Assembly: GCA_016748015.1 (NCBI GenBank)
Contig: JAAOMT010000602.1
Coordinates: 323,696 to 387,695 of the forward strand
Direction of reading: 5' to 3'
DNA from: Geosiphon pyriformis
Lineage: Eukaryota; Glomeromycota; Glomeromycetes; Archaeosporales; Geosiphonaceae
Length of the DNA: 64,000 bases
The position numbers and the translations under genes are program-made. Positions 12,551-24,425 of the stretch are shown here, in pieces; position 1 is the first letter of the stretch, and each line of letters begins with the position of its first letter. The notes beneath the pieces were generated by a model. The model was given only the letters and a program-made list of their open reading frames with translations. It ran no database searches and was not told the DNA's origin.

Positions 12551-13460
12551 CAGTAGTACTAGTAGTAGTGGTGGTGGTGGTAGTAGTGGTATTGGTATTG
12601 TTATTGGTATTGATAGTAATAGTGGTGGTGGTGGTGATGTTGATGTTGAACTCGGTCAAGTTGCATATCGAAGGATAACGATAGCTTCACTTTTACAAAA
12701 ACCAACTCCTCCTCAAAAACTACCCAAAGAAAAAATTGATGTACCATTCCCTTTAAAAAATCATCTTGATCAACTTATCGAACATTACACCAAAGCAAAA
12801 ACAACCGTCAAACCACCAAACAGCTTTATGCTATTTCGAAAGGCATTGGTCAAAGAATTAAATTCTAATGGTTACTTTTTACAAGCAAAAGAAGTTTCCT
12901 CATTGGCTTCACAAAAATGGAAGGCCGAATCCAATAAGGTTAAAGACGAATATCGAAGATTATCCAATAATATCTCAAAGTTAATGAAACAGATTCAACC
13001 AAATCCAATAGTGAAAAAACATAAATTGAAGTGGCATTCACATTCACCTACAACCTCAAATTTAAATTCAAAGACAAAACGACAGAAGTTGATCAATAAT
13101 CCCAAGTTTGATGATGATGATCCAAAAATTATTCCATCCGAAACTACTTCCAAACTTTTTGCTCCATTAGAGTTTGAACCGATGCAACTTGATGAACCAA
13201 CAACTACAACTTTACCACACTTTGGAAGTTTATTTCCGAACCAAAATTCTACTTCACTCTTCAATTCAGAAATACAAAATCCAAGTCAATTAATCGGTTC
13301 CGCTTGGGACCTCGTTACCAAAAATACACCCCATCATCGTCTACCAGGACCAAATGATTTGCTTCATTCTAATCCCCTTACCACAACAACTTCTCCATTT
13401 AATAATTCATTACGTAAACCAGAAGGTGTGATATATTCTACTTGGGATCCGTCGTTGTGA
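12450..13460 (+). CDS. HMG-box protein (MATA-HMG type)
   Basis: This is a single-exon gene of 336 residues. Residues about 121-183 form an HMG box of the sequence-specific MATA/SOX kind: KPPNSFMLFRKALVKEL with P122-P123-N124-F126 and F129-R130, then KEVSSLASQKWKAESNKVKDEY with W157 and Y168. These proteins bind and bend DNA. AM-fungal genomes carry many MATA-HMG-like genes, some near putative mating loci, but nothing here shows a mating role. Residues 14-62 are a Gly/Ser tract encoded by GGT/AGT repeats. After the box come basic segments (K189-K190-H-K; KTKRQK) that may serve nuclear import. The C-terminus ends STWDPSL. The start follows AAAATCAC, the only ATG in frame before the Ser/Gly tract. 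An AATAAA-type signal lies near 13710. Confidence 0.85.
12490..12640 (+). repeat. Coding GGT/AGT trinucleotide tract
   Basis: AGT and GGT runs within the HMG-box gene encode the Ser and Gly tract. The period is three, so changes in unit number keep the frame. Confidence 0.9.
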
Positions 13461-14326
13461 ACTTTGTCGTGATACAGATACAAATCCAAATATATCAATT
13501 TCTTCTGACGTTCAAAAGCATGAGGACGCTAGACATCAAAAATTACCTACCTCGATTGTGGTAACACACACACACACACAAAAGAAAGAACGCAAAACTT
13601 TTTCTCTTTCAGCTCAATTCGTAGGCCAATACTATATTGGAAAAAAATGTATAATTTGAGTTTTTCAAAGCAATTTGTGTAAATATAGTTTTCAAATGCA
13701 AAAAAGGTTAATAAAAATTCTTACAGTAATCAAAATTCCTCATGTCTGTTGAAAATCCTATTGTCAGTCTATTTGAGAAGTTTGATCTTTGGATTTTTTG
13801 ATAACCATTTTTTCTCTCGTTTCAAATGAATGAATGAGTGATGCCCTATCATAATGTTTGTAGCACAGAAAGTTCCATAACGATTGTTTCAGTGTGGAGA
13901 TTGTTCCACCGAAAACTGTAAAATTTGATTTAGATCGAACCTCCCATTTGCACTAAAATAGACTAATTATACTTGGGTCGTATTATTCAATCCAACATTT
14001 GCCAATTATTAACTGGCTTTTTAATATGCACGCGATGAGTTATATGCTAGATAAGGAAAAACTTTGAATTTGAGCTTTACTACTCTATATGAGATAATTT
14101 GTGAAAGGAACATTTTCCGAGTAACAAGATTTGGAATTTGTCCTGATATAATCTTTAATAAAAGGCAAAAAATCAAAGAGGAAATCATATCAAGTTCTTG
14201 ATCTTTTTTTTTTTTAGAGTTTAATATTCGTCACCCAAATCAAGATGTAAAAATTTGACGTTAGTACAGAATCGATAAACAAATCTCTCGGATATTTGAT
14301 ACAGATACTAAAAGTTACAGGCATTT

Positions 14327-14442
14327 TTTTGGGGGTGTGTGGGTGTGGGTGTGTGGGTGTGGGTGTGTGGGTGTGTGGGTGTGTGGGTGTGTGGGTGTGT
14401 GGGTGTGTGGGTGTGTGGATGGGTGGATGGGTATGTGGGAGG
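14327..14442 (+). repeat. G-rich GTGTGGGTGTGG array
   Basis: Repeated GGG or GGGG runs are separated by TGTGT or TGT for about 110 bases, with all the G on the plus strand. Several windows meet the four-run pattern for an intramolecular G-quadruplex. Confidence 0.9.
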
Positions 14443-14694
14443 AGAGAGGGTTTTTTTTTTGAGTTTTATCCTAATAAAATATTTCCGCGTGAAAAAATAA
14501 GCTTTTTAATAATTTGTGATGAAGATCGTGAAAGATTTTCTTTTTTTGATTAATTGAAAATTTGCTATTCTGAATCAAAAAACAAAATTTTCAAAAAAAG
14601 AAATCTATTTCCCCTATTCGATTGAAATGTTAAAAAATAAGTTAGACTCAATATTTAATTATCGCCCATCATTAACAAAATAAATGAATGAAAG

Positions 14695-14725
<31 letters not shown>

Positions 14726-15333
14726 AAAAAAATATATATATTTTTTCAATCAATCAATCATTCATGCAGCAACACACTTTAAAAACTTAATCTGTTTCCC
14801 ATATAAAATAATTTCCCATATATAAAAAATATCATGAGGTTTTTTTAATCGAATCACAAAAAAACCCTTAAATTATTTTGATTTTTTTTTTTTGTTTCAC
14901 ACGTTTTTTTCGTATTATTAAGTAACCTTAATAAGATTCCATTGTACTAGGAAAAAGAAAAAAAAAATATCTGGCTGATTTTTTTTTAAAAAAGGCCAAA
15001 AAAGAATAGGTATTATTTTTATTTTTATTTTTATTTTAATTAATTAATTAATGTAGAATGGTTACGATGCATTGTGATGCGGTCACATGCGGTTTCTTAA
15101 TAAACACTTATGTCACTTAACATGAAGCAGGTAATGAATTTATTTTTTTTTATTTTTTTATTTTTTCAAATTTCTTAAACAATAGCAAACGTGTTTCACG
15201 TATTTAAAAAAAAAAAATCATATCGGAAGTCTTGTTTAATAATAATAAAAGTTACATGTATTTAATTTTTTAAAATGACTAATTTTAATTGTTTACATGT
15301 CAACAAAAAATTCTCAAACAACTTAAACAGATG

Positions 15334-15383
<50 letters not shown>

Positions 15384-16486
15384 GTCTTTTATGGGTATTA
15401 TATATATATATATATTTTTTTACTATTGATTACATATTAAAAATTAAAATGTACCCCGTGATACCCACAGACCTTAAGTAACATTTTTACATACCAGGTA
15501 CCTAACCACTAACGGATAAAATCAATAATTTAACTCCGCGCCATTAATAAAAAGAAATCTCTCAATAGGTTAAAACTTTGCATAATACGGGACGCCTTTT
15601 TGTTGCAAAAATAGTAACCTTAAAGCTTTTTTCACGCCTTTTGGAATGACAATTATGCTTAATGATGTTGGGTGTTGGTGTTTTTCCCTTTTTCATCAAA
15701 ATATATAATAATAAAAAAATTTAATTTTTTTTTTCATGATATCAGAAAAATATTAGTGACCATCTTTTGAAATATGGTGATAATAATGATGATAGTGCTT
15801 GTAAATTGCATCATTTTCCATTACCTAGATAATGATGTTGATAGTGCAATTATGCAATAGCGGAATAACAACCAAATGACTTTACTGGCGTCCCTTGAAC
15901 TTTAAAACGCTATAGACAAAAGAAAAACTGCTTCATAGAGAAAACCTGTGGGAGAGGATTTTCTTAGTTTGTCCCAATTTTTAAAATTGAGAAGTCTCTT
16001 CTATTCATGAATTCATTTTTGGATATAAAAAAAATGTCATAATAATTTAATTTCCCCCAGTGATAGATCGAATTTTAGAACAAAACCTCTCTCAAATACA
16101 CAAAATGCCTTTCTCATTTATCAAAGATTTTTTTTAGAAATTTGGAAAGTCCCCTGAATATGTGTCCCTCCTAAATTGTTGTAGATAAGTGGAGAGACTT
16201 TTATGTCGTCAATAAAAAATTAGTATAATTGAATATCCCCCAAAAAGTAATAAGATTAAGATTAACATCAATTTTAATATTTCCCTGGTGTCACAATAAT
16301 ACACTTTTTGAACACCTTTATCTTTTTGGGCAGCTAGAATTCGTAATATTATGAGGGTTACATTTTGTTTCAACAAATCTTATTAAATTATTAATATTGG
16401 CAATTATTCCGCGATTTTTTTGTAATTAATATTACAAGTTTCACGCACTATAATATGGGCGTGCTGCAACAGAACCAGGCAACATA

Positions 16487-16494
16487 TGACGTCA
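16487..16494. promoter_or_regulatory. CRE/ATF-type palindrome
   Basis: TGACGTCA is the full bZIP CREB/ATF consensus, in a GC-richer patch. It lies just past the 3' end of the minus-strand coding-like block, so a role is unclear. Confidence 0.25.
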
Positions 16495-16530
16495 CTCAGC
16501 ATCAGGCTCGGATTTATTTTTGCTCGCAAC

Positions 16531-17370
16531 TTAACGAGGTGTTTGATTGACATAGACCTCGATCTTTGTAGTTACATCTTGTTCCATTGGTAAAGTAACT
16601 GCCTGCTTTGTTTTGCTTTTTGTGACTAACTGTGGTTTGGTCAAACTAGGTAAACCCTCCTCCTCAGCATAATCAATGCAGGATTTAAAATATTTCCATA
16701 GAATCTTCTGCTCATGTTGGGGCAAACAAGGTTGAAGTTTTTTTTTCAGAGACTGAGTGGCAAATACAAGAAAAAAAGGACTTACCTAAACGTACAGAAT
16801 TACGCTAAACATCTATAACAGCATTCAGTAACTTTAGATTCTATACTGGTCATTTTTAATTGCAGCACTTTAATTTCTTTCAACTTCATACCTCGATCAG
16901 TATTTTCGACGCTGTTTCCATCGTCCTCTTCGTCACTTGAGATGTCATCAACTGAGCACTTGCGTTTTCGTTCCAAGCCAAGATCAACGTATTCATCGAA
17001 TGAGACATAATCGCTTACTGGAATTTATATTCTCCTCCGCCAAGTCGGAATTAATGCAGATAATTCGTTGTTTCTAGACGGTTTATAATAAGAAAGCTGA
17101 TAACAACATTGAATAATTCCACTATCCTTATTTTGAGATGCAGACAAGGTTTTACTAAACTTTTTTTCTTCAATTATGTTATGCGCAGTTTGGGTTCTAA
17201 GCCTTTCTTCATGAAGATGAAGGCCATCCTAAAAGTGTCAAACAGGCCCGGGTTTGATATATTTGTCAAACGTTCTGAGTAGACTTCGGGATATCTTAGT
17301 TTGAACATCTTTCCCAGACGCGACAAATTTCGATGCATCGAATAAGGCTTTATTCGCCTCGTTCTTTTGA
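16531..17370 (-). pseudogene. Unrecognised multi-exon gene or remnant
   Basis: Several minus-strand pieces look coding. About 17340-17240 reads NEANKALFDASKFVASGKD and ends in KPGPV-stop. About 17225-17030 reads DGLHLHEERLRTQTAHNIIE onward. About 17020-16890 contains FDEYVDLGLERKRK and an acidic DDISSDEEDDG run. About 16758-16531 holds LPQHEQKILWKYF onward to a stop at 16531. A GTATGAAG donor and a CACTCAG acceptor could join the last two. The second and third pieces are separated by an in-frame TAA unless another intron exists. GC content is higher than around it. I do not recognise the protein. Confidence 0.35.
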
Positions 17371-17516
17371 GAGAAAGTAAATTGAGTCTTTAAAAAATTT
17401 GACAGGATTAAAAATCCTTTTAGAATTTCGGAATAAACTTGCTAATGATGACAAAATAATAAAATCCGAGTTAATTTAACAAAAGCCGCTGATTATATTA
17501 TACGAACCATGATTTT

Positions 17517-17797
17517 CTACTCAAGAGATTTTATTAAGTTATCAATTAATTTAAAATGGCGTTCCTGCTCTAACTTTCTTCGGCTAGGGAGCCACCGGAC
17601 ATATATCTTTCGAATACCACTAGGTCATCTCAACGACACACACGGAGGCTGACGAATTTCCTCAGGATTTACAGGGTAGAGAGACTTAACTGCAAAGCGG
17701 GTTCGTGGTGACAACGCCTTCTCTAAGGGCGGTTTTCGTCGTGGATAAGTGGAGGACTTGATGATCCTAAAGTCAGAAGACAATAACCAATCCAGCG
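17517..17797 (-). pseudogene. Coding-like frame with one internal TGA
   Basis: One minus-strand frame reads for about 92 codons with a single in-frame TGA at 17625-17627, in the context CVSLR-stop-PSGIRKIYVRW. It includes FRIIKSSTYPRRKPPLEK and RFAVKSLYPVNPEEI and ends KLIDNLIKSLE before a TAG. The composition is strongly protein-like and the region is GC-richer than its flanks. The TGA could be a mutated CGA (Arg) codon. I recognise no family. It may belong with the pieces at 16531-17370. Confidence 0.4.
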
Positions 17798-18875
17798 TTT
17801 ATTTTAGTCCGCTTGCCAAAATATAGTTCAAATAAGAATCATGGTTAGAATATATCTTTAAGTATAATTATTCGATTCCAAACAAATCTGATCACCTTTC
17901 ATCACGTAATTCCATTGTTCTTATTCATTGTTATTTAGACCTATTAACAGATTGATGATTGTTTTTTTCTTGCCAAAAACGTCACTTTAGTCAAATGATT
18001 CAGATGAATACAAAAAGATTTTTTATTATTGTTTTTTCACTATAATTCAAATATTCTTTAGCTCGAAAAAATAACTATTTCGTTTTTGTGTATATTGGTC
18101 TTAAATGTTTATTGAGACCTGAATTATTTAAAATCAATGGCAAAAAAATAAATTACGTAAGGATCTCAAATTTTTTGTCCAGTTACTTAATAAAACAAAA
18201 TACAAAAAACTATATATTTTAGTTTTTTTAATAAAATTACGAGCAATTAGATTTCATTAAAAAACTTTCATTAATATTAACTATCATATGATTTTTATTT
18301 TTTTTCATAAAAAATTTAAAATTTAGCATCAAAGTCAATTTCTAATAAGAATTTCTATAAACATATGGGTATACTAACACTTGTCCTAAGTGAAACTTAC
18401 CGAAAAATTGATATAACCTTTTTAGCTATCCAAGAAACATCACTGCTACGAATGTAAAATGAACTGTTGTCAAAAACGGTCTAAAGTGTCATATGGCTGT
18501 CTGAAGGGTTTTCCCTATTTTCACAGTTGTATAAATATATAATATTTCTCGTCTTTATTGCAAATCTATAATTTCAAATCTTAAAAGCTAGCATTTAATC
18601 AATTGAAGTACAAACCAAATATTTAAAATTCTCTAGATTAATTAAGCCTCGATTTCCATTTGAATACCTTTAAATTTAATATGAAGTCAACATCTCAAGT
18701 AAATATATTATTGAAAATCAATTCTCAATTAGTCTATACCTCCACGGACTTGTCTATAGCTATGAAATCATAGGAATGTATACTGAGCGAGAATATTAGC
18801 GAATCATAAAATAACCAAAATATTATTCGATACTCTTGAAAATGTAGTGAAAATGTTCTAGAGAAATGTAAAAAA
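17798..18875. other. Intergenic, no gene seen
   Basis: AT-rich sequence between the broken coding block and the 3' end of the Utp17 gene. No repeats or frames of note. Confidence 0.5.
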
Positions 18876-21800
18876 TCAAACTTTCTCTCGTTCTTTTTTT
18901 ATTGTCCTTTTTCCTGGCGATGGTGAGGTAGCAGAAAGTGGCGAAGCAGTTAAAGACGCGAGGTCACTTTTTGGAGTCTTTTTTCGTTTCTTACTACTGT
19001 TTTGTGTGCTAGTCACTTTGGACTTTTTTGGTGTTGTTAAAGGATTTTCTGGGTTTTCGGGGGTTTTGAGATTGTTCTCAACGTTTAACTGTGAATAAAA
19101 ATGTTCACATAAGAAATCGTACTCGTTGCTGTAGTCCTTGTCTGCCTCGTAATGGAAATTTTCGTTAGGAGCCCACGTCAAGTCTTCCTTTTTGATCTTG
19201 ATCTGCGAAAAATATAAATATTTAAAATTGATGCTCCAAAATTTCAAATATCTCGAGTTTTTGAAATATTTTCAATTCTCGAAATTTACCTTATTTATTG
19301 AAGCCTGGCTCATCTTTACTAGGATTTCTTGATTTTCTTTGGTTCCTTCCTCTTTATCTTTATTAGGGTTATCTTCTAATGTTTTTGAAACATGGATTCC
19401 TTCCATGCTTTCCTGATCCTCTTTAAGCTTGTCTTTGACCATTAGACAATCCATAAATGTATCAAACAATACATTCACGGCCGGGATAACATGCGAAGGT
19501 CCGCTGAACACACTACGTGCCGCTTCCAAAGCTTTATGGCGTGATTTTGTAATAGCAGATGATGACGAAGATTGAGGGGCGGTTTGTGGATATGTAGTCC
19601 CAAATATATCCGAAAAGAAAGACTTGGAATCAGTAGCCTGTGCTATTAGAGGATTATTTAAGTCCTAGATAATTATTAAAAATTTATTATATAAAAATAA
19701 AAACCAAAGTGAAAACAGTCAAATCAAATGACATCAAATTTTACCTTTTCATCAGTAATAATGAGCGGCTGTCCAATAATTTGCAATTCAAATTTCTCAT
19801 CCATATATATTATACTTGATCTGGTTTCTATGCTATTAGAACTGTTGTTTTGCTTTGGCAAATATCCTAACGCTTGCACCGAGCTGCCAATTATGTGAAC
19901 AGCTTGTGGAGTGGGTATTTCGGGCTTAAAAACCAAAAGCCGACACTCTATAAAATGGAGAAAACTTGTGATTAATCTTGCATTATTAGCTTCTTTAACT
20001 TAAAAAGTTCACCATGTACCATTCGGGGATTGATTTTGATTGGTAGACACCACAAAAATTGAAGTGAGTGGATCGCCAGCCATATTTTGCACATTTATTC
20101 TGTATGACCAATATACTTTGAAGTAATTTATATACGTGAGATCGAACAACGAGAAACAAACCATTTTTGCAGAAAAAAGGTACAACTTACTTGAAAAGGA
20201 CAGAAGATTCCACACATATAAGTGGTCCTCGGTAACCGTCACTAAGTATGGAGAATCGGATCGGAATAAAAGGTTTTTGACTTCTTGATCGTGAGGGATG
20301 TGAGTTATCACACCGTGAAACTCATTGGAAAGTGGATCCCAAAAAGTGATAAAAGGACCAAATGCAACGGCTAATACTGAGCCATCGGCAGAAAAAGCAG
20401 CCTTTCGAGGTAACATTGAACGATAGGATCCGATAGAAGAACATGACCAAACTACTAAAATGTTCAAAATATTGATAATTTTTGAATTAATCATTGATTC
20501 AAATAAATTTTGATGGTAAAAAGACGTTGGCACTCAACATACATTTCTGTTTGATTCTCTTTGATCCGACGGTTTCTTCTACTTGCCAAAGTTTAAACTT
20601 TTTGTCCAAACCAGTGGTAATAACGATTGGTGGAGCAGAATCTCCCCCGGGATGAAATATCAAGCAAAGAATTTTCCCGTCGTGGGGGTAATCAACAAGC
20701 GTGTTCAGAACATATGAATTTTTTTCAGGATCGAATTCCCAGAATTTTAAATAAAACTCTGGTGTGGTTTCGCCATCGTCACGAGAATCAACCTTTTGAC
20801 AGTTTGCTAAAGTTAATTGTGGGAGAAAAAATGGTCAACTCAAAAAAGATAAATCTACCGTTGCCATCCATTTTCCATCAGGTGAAAAAGCCACATGTTC
20901 AACCAAAGGATCGATAATTTCTTTTGTGTCGGTCTTTGAAACAAATGTGCGTCTCATAATTTCAACTTCCGAAACATGAACACCATTATAAGGGTCATAC
21001 CATTGAAGAGTGCCGGGAATCCCATTTAGGACCACATGCTGGTTTCGAGGTTCAACCACCAAACCAGTCGAAAGCGTGTCCGTTGCATTTGTCCGAGCTA
21101 AATACGACCGTTAACAATAAGTGATCAAAAATTTCTTTTAGATAAAGGAACCGAGATAGACCTTATCCTGACCATGTTTAAGACCTTGGATCACTTTTCG
21201 GATGGTAAGATTGGTTGCAGAAAGCACTTTTATCGTATTGTCAGCTAATCCAATAGCATACAAGTGTTGATTGGGACTGATTGTGATTGTAAGAATTTCA
21301 TTCCCTAATCGAGGCACATATCTCCTTTGACCAGTTTCGACCTGCCAAATAGTAAGCACAGCTTCTTCACCTCCAGAAAGCAAATAAGTCCCTAGGCGTG
21401 AATTGTAATTAGCTATAATCAATGATCAAAACAAAAAAAAATATGAAAGTTTTCTTACCATCCCTTGAAAAACTCAAAGTATTAACTTTGTGGGCGTGCC
21501 AGTGCACTTTAGATGTGATAGGATTCTTGACATGTTCCTCTGTGAGGCAATAGCTGATTTTTTTTCATTGCAAAAATTGTTAATGATGACATTGGAATCT
21601 TGAAGGAGAAAATACAAACTCCTTTTACCAGTAAGTAATTTGGCCGACTTCATCCCCTATCGCCACACATCTACGTGTTGGGCTGATTGCTATGCTGGTA
21701 ATCTTTTGGGGATGCCCATAACTAAAGCAAATTTGAATAGAATTTAACGACATTATTGAAAATTATAGATCAACAGAAACGAAATAATATAAAGTAAGCC

Positions 21801-22978
21801 TACCAAGGCCATTCGCGTTGTTCCTCTCGCACCTTCTGAATATTAATTATTGTATATTGCCGCTCGGAAGCTGTAACCATGTACTTTCCATCCAAGCTGA
21901 TATCAAATTTTTGGAAGGGGAGCGATGAAGACTGAATAATAAACAGGACGCATTTCTCATCAACGTCGTTCAGTTCAATCCGCACCAGTAAATAAGGGTT
22001 TTTAACTAAGGTCTCCTCAATAGCTATCGTGATATTAATTTTAAATCTACTTAGTTATAAATACTCGTGAAATCCAAATAAAAATTGAATTGTATAATCA
22101 AGTTTCTTATCACATTTATCGTCCAGGTTGACCCTCGTCAGATCAACGCTACTAATATCTGTCAAAGCATATACATCTTTTGGACATAGCGGGTGGATCA
22201 AAATCCCTTTTATCGGTGTATTCAGATAAAAAGTCTAAAGTTGAAGGTAAATTATAATTCAATTGTGCCGTAAAAACCGAAATTGTAACTAATGGTAACA
22301 AAAACCTTCAACAATTTAGATTCAATATAATTCCATAATTTGATGGTGCCATCCAAAGAGGCAGAATAGATCTAGAGTAAATATCTTAATTTAAATTCAT
22401 ATATAGTCGATTGAAAAAGATGCATATGGATATTGGTTACTCACAAGTGAAGAATCTGTCGGATGCAAAACTATGCTTGTCACTTCCTCTCCATGCCCTC
22501 CATTATTGGGTGACATTGATAATGTATTTATGCAATTTCCGGTGGTGAGGCTGTAAATTTTGATGGTATTTGCGACACAACAAAAAAAAAATCTGGAATA
22601 TGTTAGGGCAGAAAGATATACTTTTATTATTACAGTTGGTTGTTTGCATCGACAAGTTGGAACTCTGATATTCACATACTGTGTGTCGGACGTGAAAACA
22701 ACTGGGTATTTACAAAGGAATCCACCCGAAAGCCTATTAATACTATAAACCATTTTTGATTTCGAAAAGTCTCCAGAATCCTTATAGGAATTTTCATCGT
22801 TTTCCCGGTAAATTATCGACTTTTGAGTAGAAAGATCTGTCTCTGCAGTGACATTTTTAGCGAATGTAGTGGGTGAGTCAAAAGCAGGTAAGTTCAACTC
22901 TGGCTGCTTCTTTTTAGGTGTTGGATGGACTTTTCTTTTCCGAGTACTTTTCTTGGGCGTCCCTTTTTCTTTTGACAT
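18876..22978 (-). CDS. UTP17: WDR75/Utp17, SSU processome WD-repeat protein
   Basis: WDR75/Utp17 belongs to the t-UTP (UTP-A) subcomplex, which binds nascent pre-rRNA in the nucleolus and supports rDNA transcription and 18S maturation. I built 15 exons: 22978-22680, 22592-22445, 22371-22306, 22234-22114, 22023-21804, 21721-21629, 21553-21459, 21391-21173, 21097-20859, 20792-20543, 20454-20191, 20115-20020, 19947-19745, 19664-19290, 19202-18876. They total 3015 nt, giving 1004 residues with consistent phases. Only the exon 8 donor (21173 or 21152) and the exon 11 acceptor are doubtful. WD-repeat strands include IYSASLDGTIKLWNY, TYLLSGGEEAVLTIWQ, VAFSPDGKWMATVDSRDDG and KAAFSADGSVLAVAFG. The C-terminal SGPSHVIPAVNVLFDTFMDC matches the family's conserved end. 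The ATG at 22978 begins MSKEKGTPKKSTRKRK; the frame stays open upstream but only from a TTG. A Lys-rich tail makes it longer than human WDR75 (about 830). Confidence 0.92.
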
Positions 22979-23606
22979 ATGTAAGTCCGACACTTTGATC
23001 AAAAGATTACACAGTAAGCTTCAATTAGACAAGTTAAAAAAGGCTTGCAAGAAATTTCTTTGATATGTTATGTAGATGCAACTTTTGAGATTTGGCACGT
23101 GATTTTTGGATATTCCTCATATTTAATTAATACATTGTACAACTGAAATGGCATATCTTTAAACACAAAATTTTTATTTTAATAAAGATTATAATTATAT
23201 GAAGTTTATATTAAATAATACTAAATTTTAAATAAAAAAATATTTAATATTGTTTGAATAATAAATTTATATAAATAATAATAATAATAATAATAATTTT
23301 AAAATAAGTTAAATAAAAATTTTTGATTTTGAATAAATATTAAGTACAGTTAGATTTTTCTAAATATATACTTTTAAACCAACTTTTAAAAATTAGTTAA
23401 TATTATTATTGTACATAACTTTATTAAAAATTTTTAATAAATTTAATTAAATTTATAAAATTTTTTTTTTTATTAAAGTATTTTAAAGTGTTTTTATCTC
23501 TTTATATAACTTTAATAATATTTTATTATAATAAGATTTTTGAGATTTTATTGTATAAAATATTATATTATTAATTTAAAAATTTTTGATATTTTATATT
23601 CTTATC

Positions 23607-23639
<33 letters not shown>

Positions 23640-24289
23640 TATTATTATTATTATTCTTTTTAATGTATTAATTAATATCTATTATATTTTATAAATAAAA
23701 TGTTTTAATATTTTTTTATTAATTTATTAATTTATTAAATTAACATGTGTTAAAAAAAATATATATATTAAAAACAATTATTTATTGTTATAAATATTAT
23801 TTATATCAAACTTAAATAATAAATTATATAATTATAAAAACATTTATTTTATTATTTTATTATTTTAAATTTTAAATTTATATTTTTAAAGTAGTTATTT
23901 TACAACAGTAATAATATTTAAAAAACATAATATTATTATTATTTATAAATTAATATATAAAATATTGTGTTTAAAAAATAAATTAATTAATATTTAAATT
24001 ATTAATATAACTTAATATATTATCAAATAATAAAATTGTTTTATAACTAGTTATTTTTATATTATATTTTATAAATTGATTTTAAAATTATATATAATAT
24101 CAAAAATATTGTAATTAATATTTTTAAAATAATATAAATTAAAATATTTATCAATAATAAATGGTTTAATTTTATTAAATTTATTAATATTGATATAAAT
24201 ACTATAATTAATTGTTTTTTATCTTTTTTTTTAAATTAAATTATTGTTAAAATAATATTGATTTAAGATTAATATAAATTAAATTTTAA
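22979..24289. other. Utp17 upstream region, then extreme AT-rich block
   Basis: The first roughly 180 bases are ordinary and probably carry the Utp17 promoter. From about 23160 the sequence is almost only A and T, with TTA/AAT runs and no gene. It abuts the 3' end of LINE-A and resembles the larger block at 31-36 kb. It may be decayed repeat, but I could not match it to any element here. Confidence 0.5.
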
Positions 24290-24425
24290 TTTTTTTTTTA
24301 TTACAAATTTTACAAATGAAGCCCAACCATTATTTAGTACATAGAATCAAACTAAGTAGAACCAACTAAACACAACTTATGCACAGACTACATGTGGCCA
24401 GCCACTTAGACCAGACAATGCAACA

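Larger units (their letters stand above)
13461..16530. other. Intergenic, simple repeats
   Basis: The first 250 bases are the 3' region of the HMG gene, with CACACA at about 13566-13580 and AATAAA-like signals near 13710. Further on are the G-rich array at 14327-14442, an AAAG run near 14692-14727, an AAT run at about 15332-15383 and several T homopolymers. No conserved frame was recognised. Confidence 0.5.

Noticed and set aside
12468-12678. Poly-Thr and poly-Val frames over the HMG gene start
   Set aside because: Alternative frames of the GGT/AGT tract; the Ser/Gly frame joins the HMG box.
14296-14553. Gly/Val/Cys-rich open frame
   Set aside because: Arises from the GTGTGGG array; no homology or start context.
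17517-17797. Possible structural RNA because of higher GC
   Set aside because: No rRNA or tRNA features; one frame is protein-like almost throughout.
20627-20917. 96-codon plus-strand frame
   Set aside because: Antisense shadow of Utp17 exons 9 and 10.
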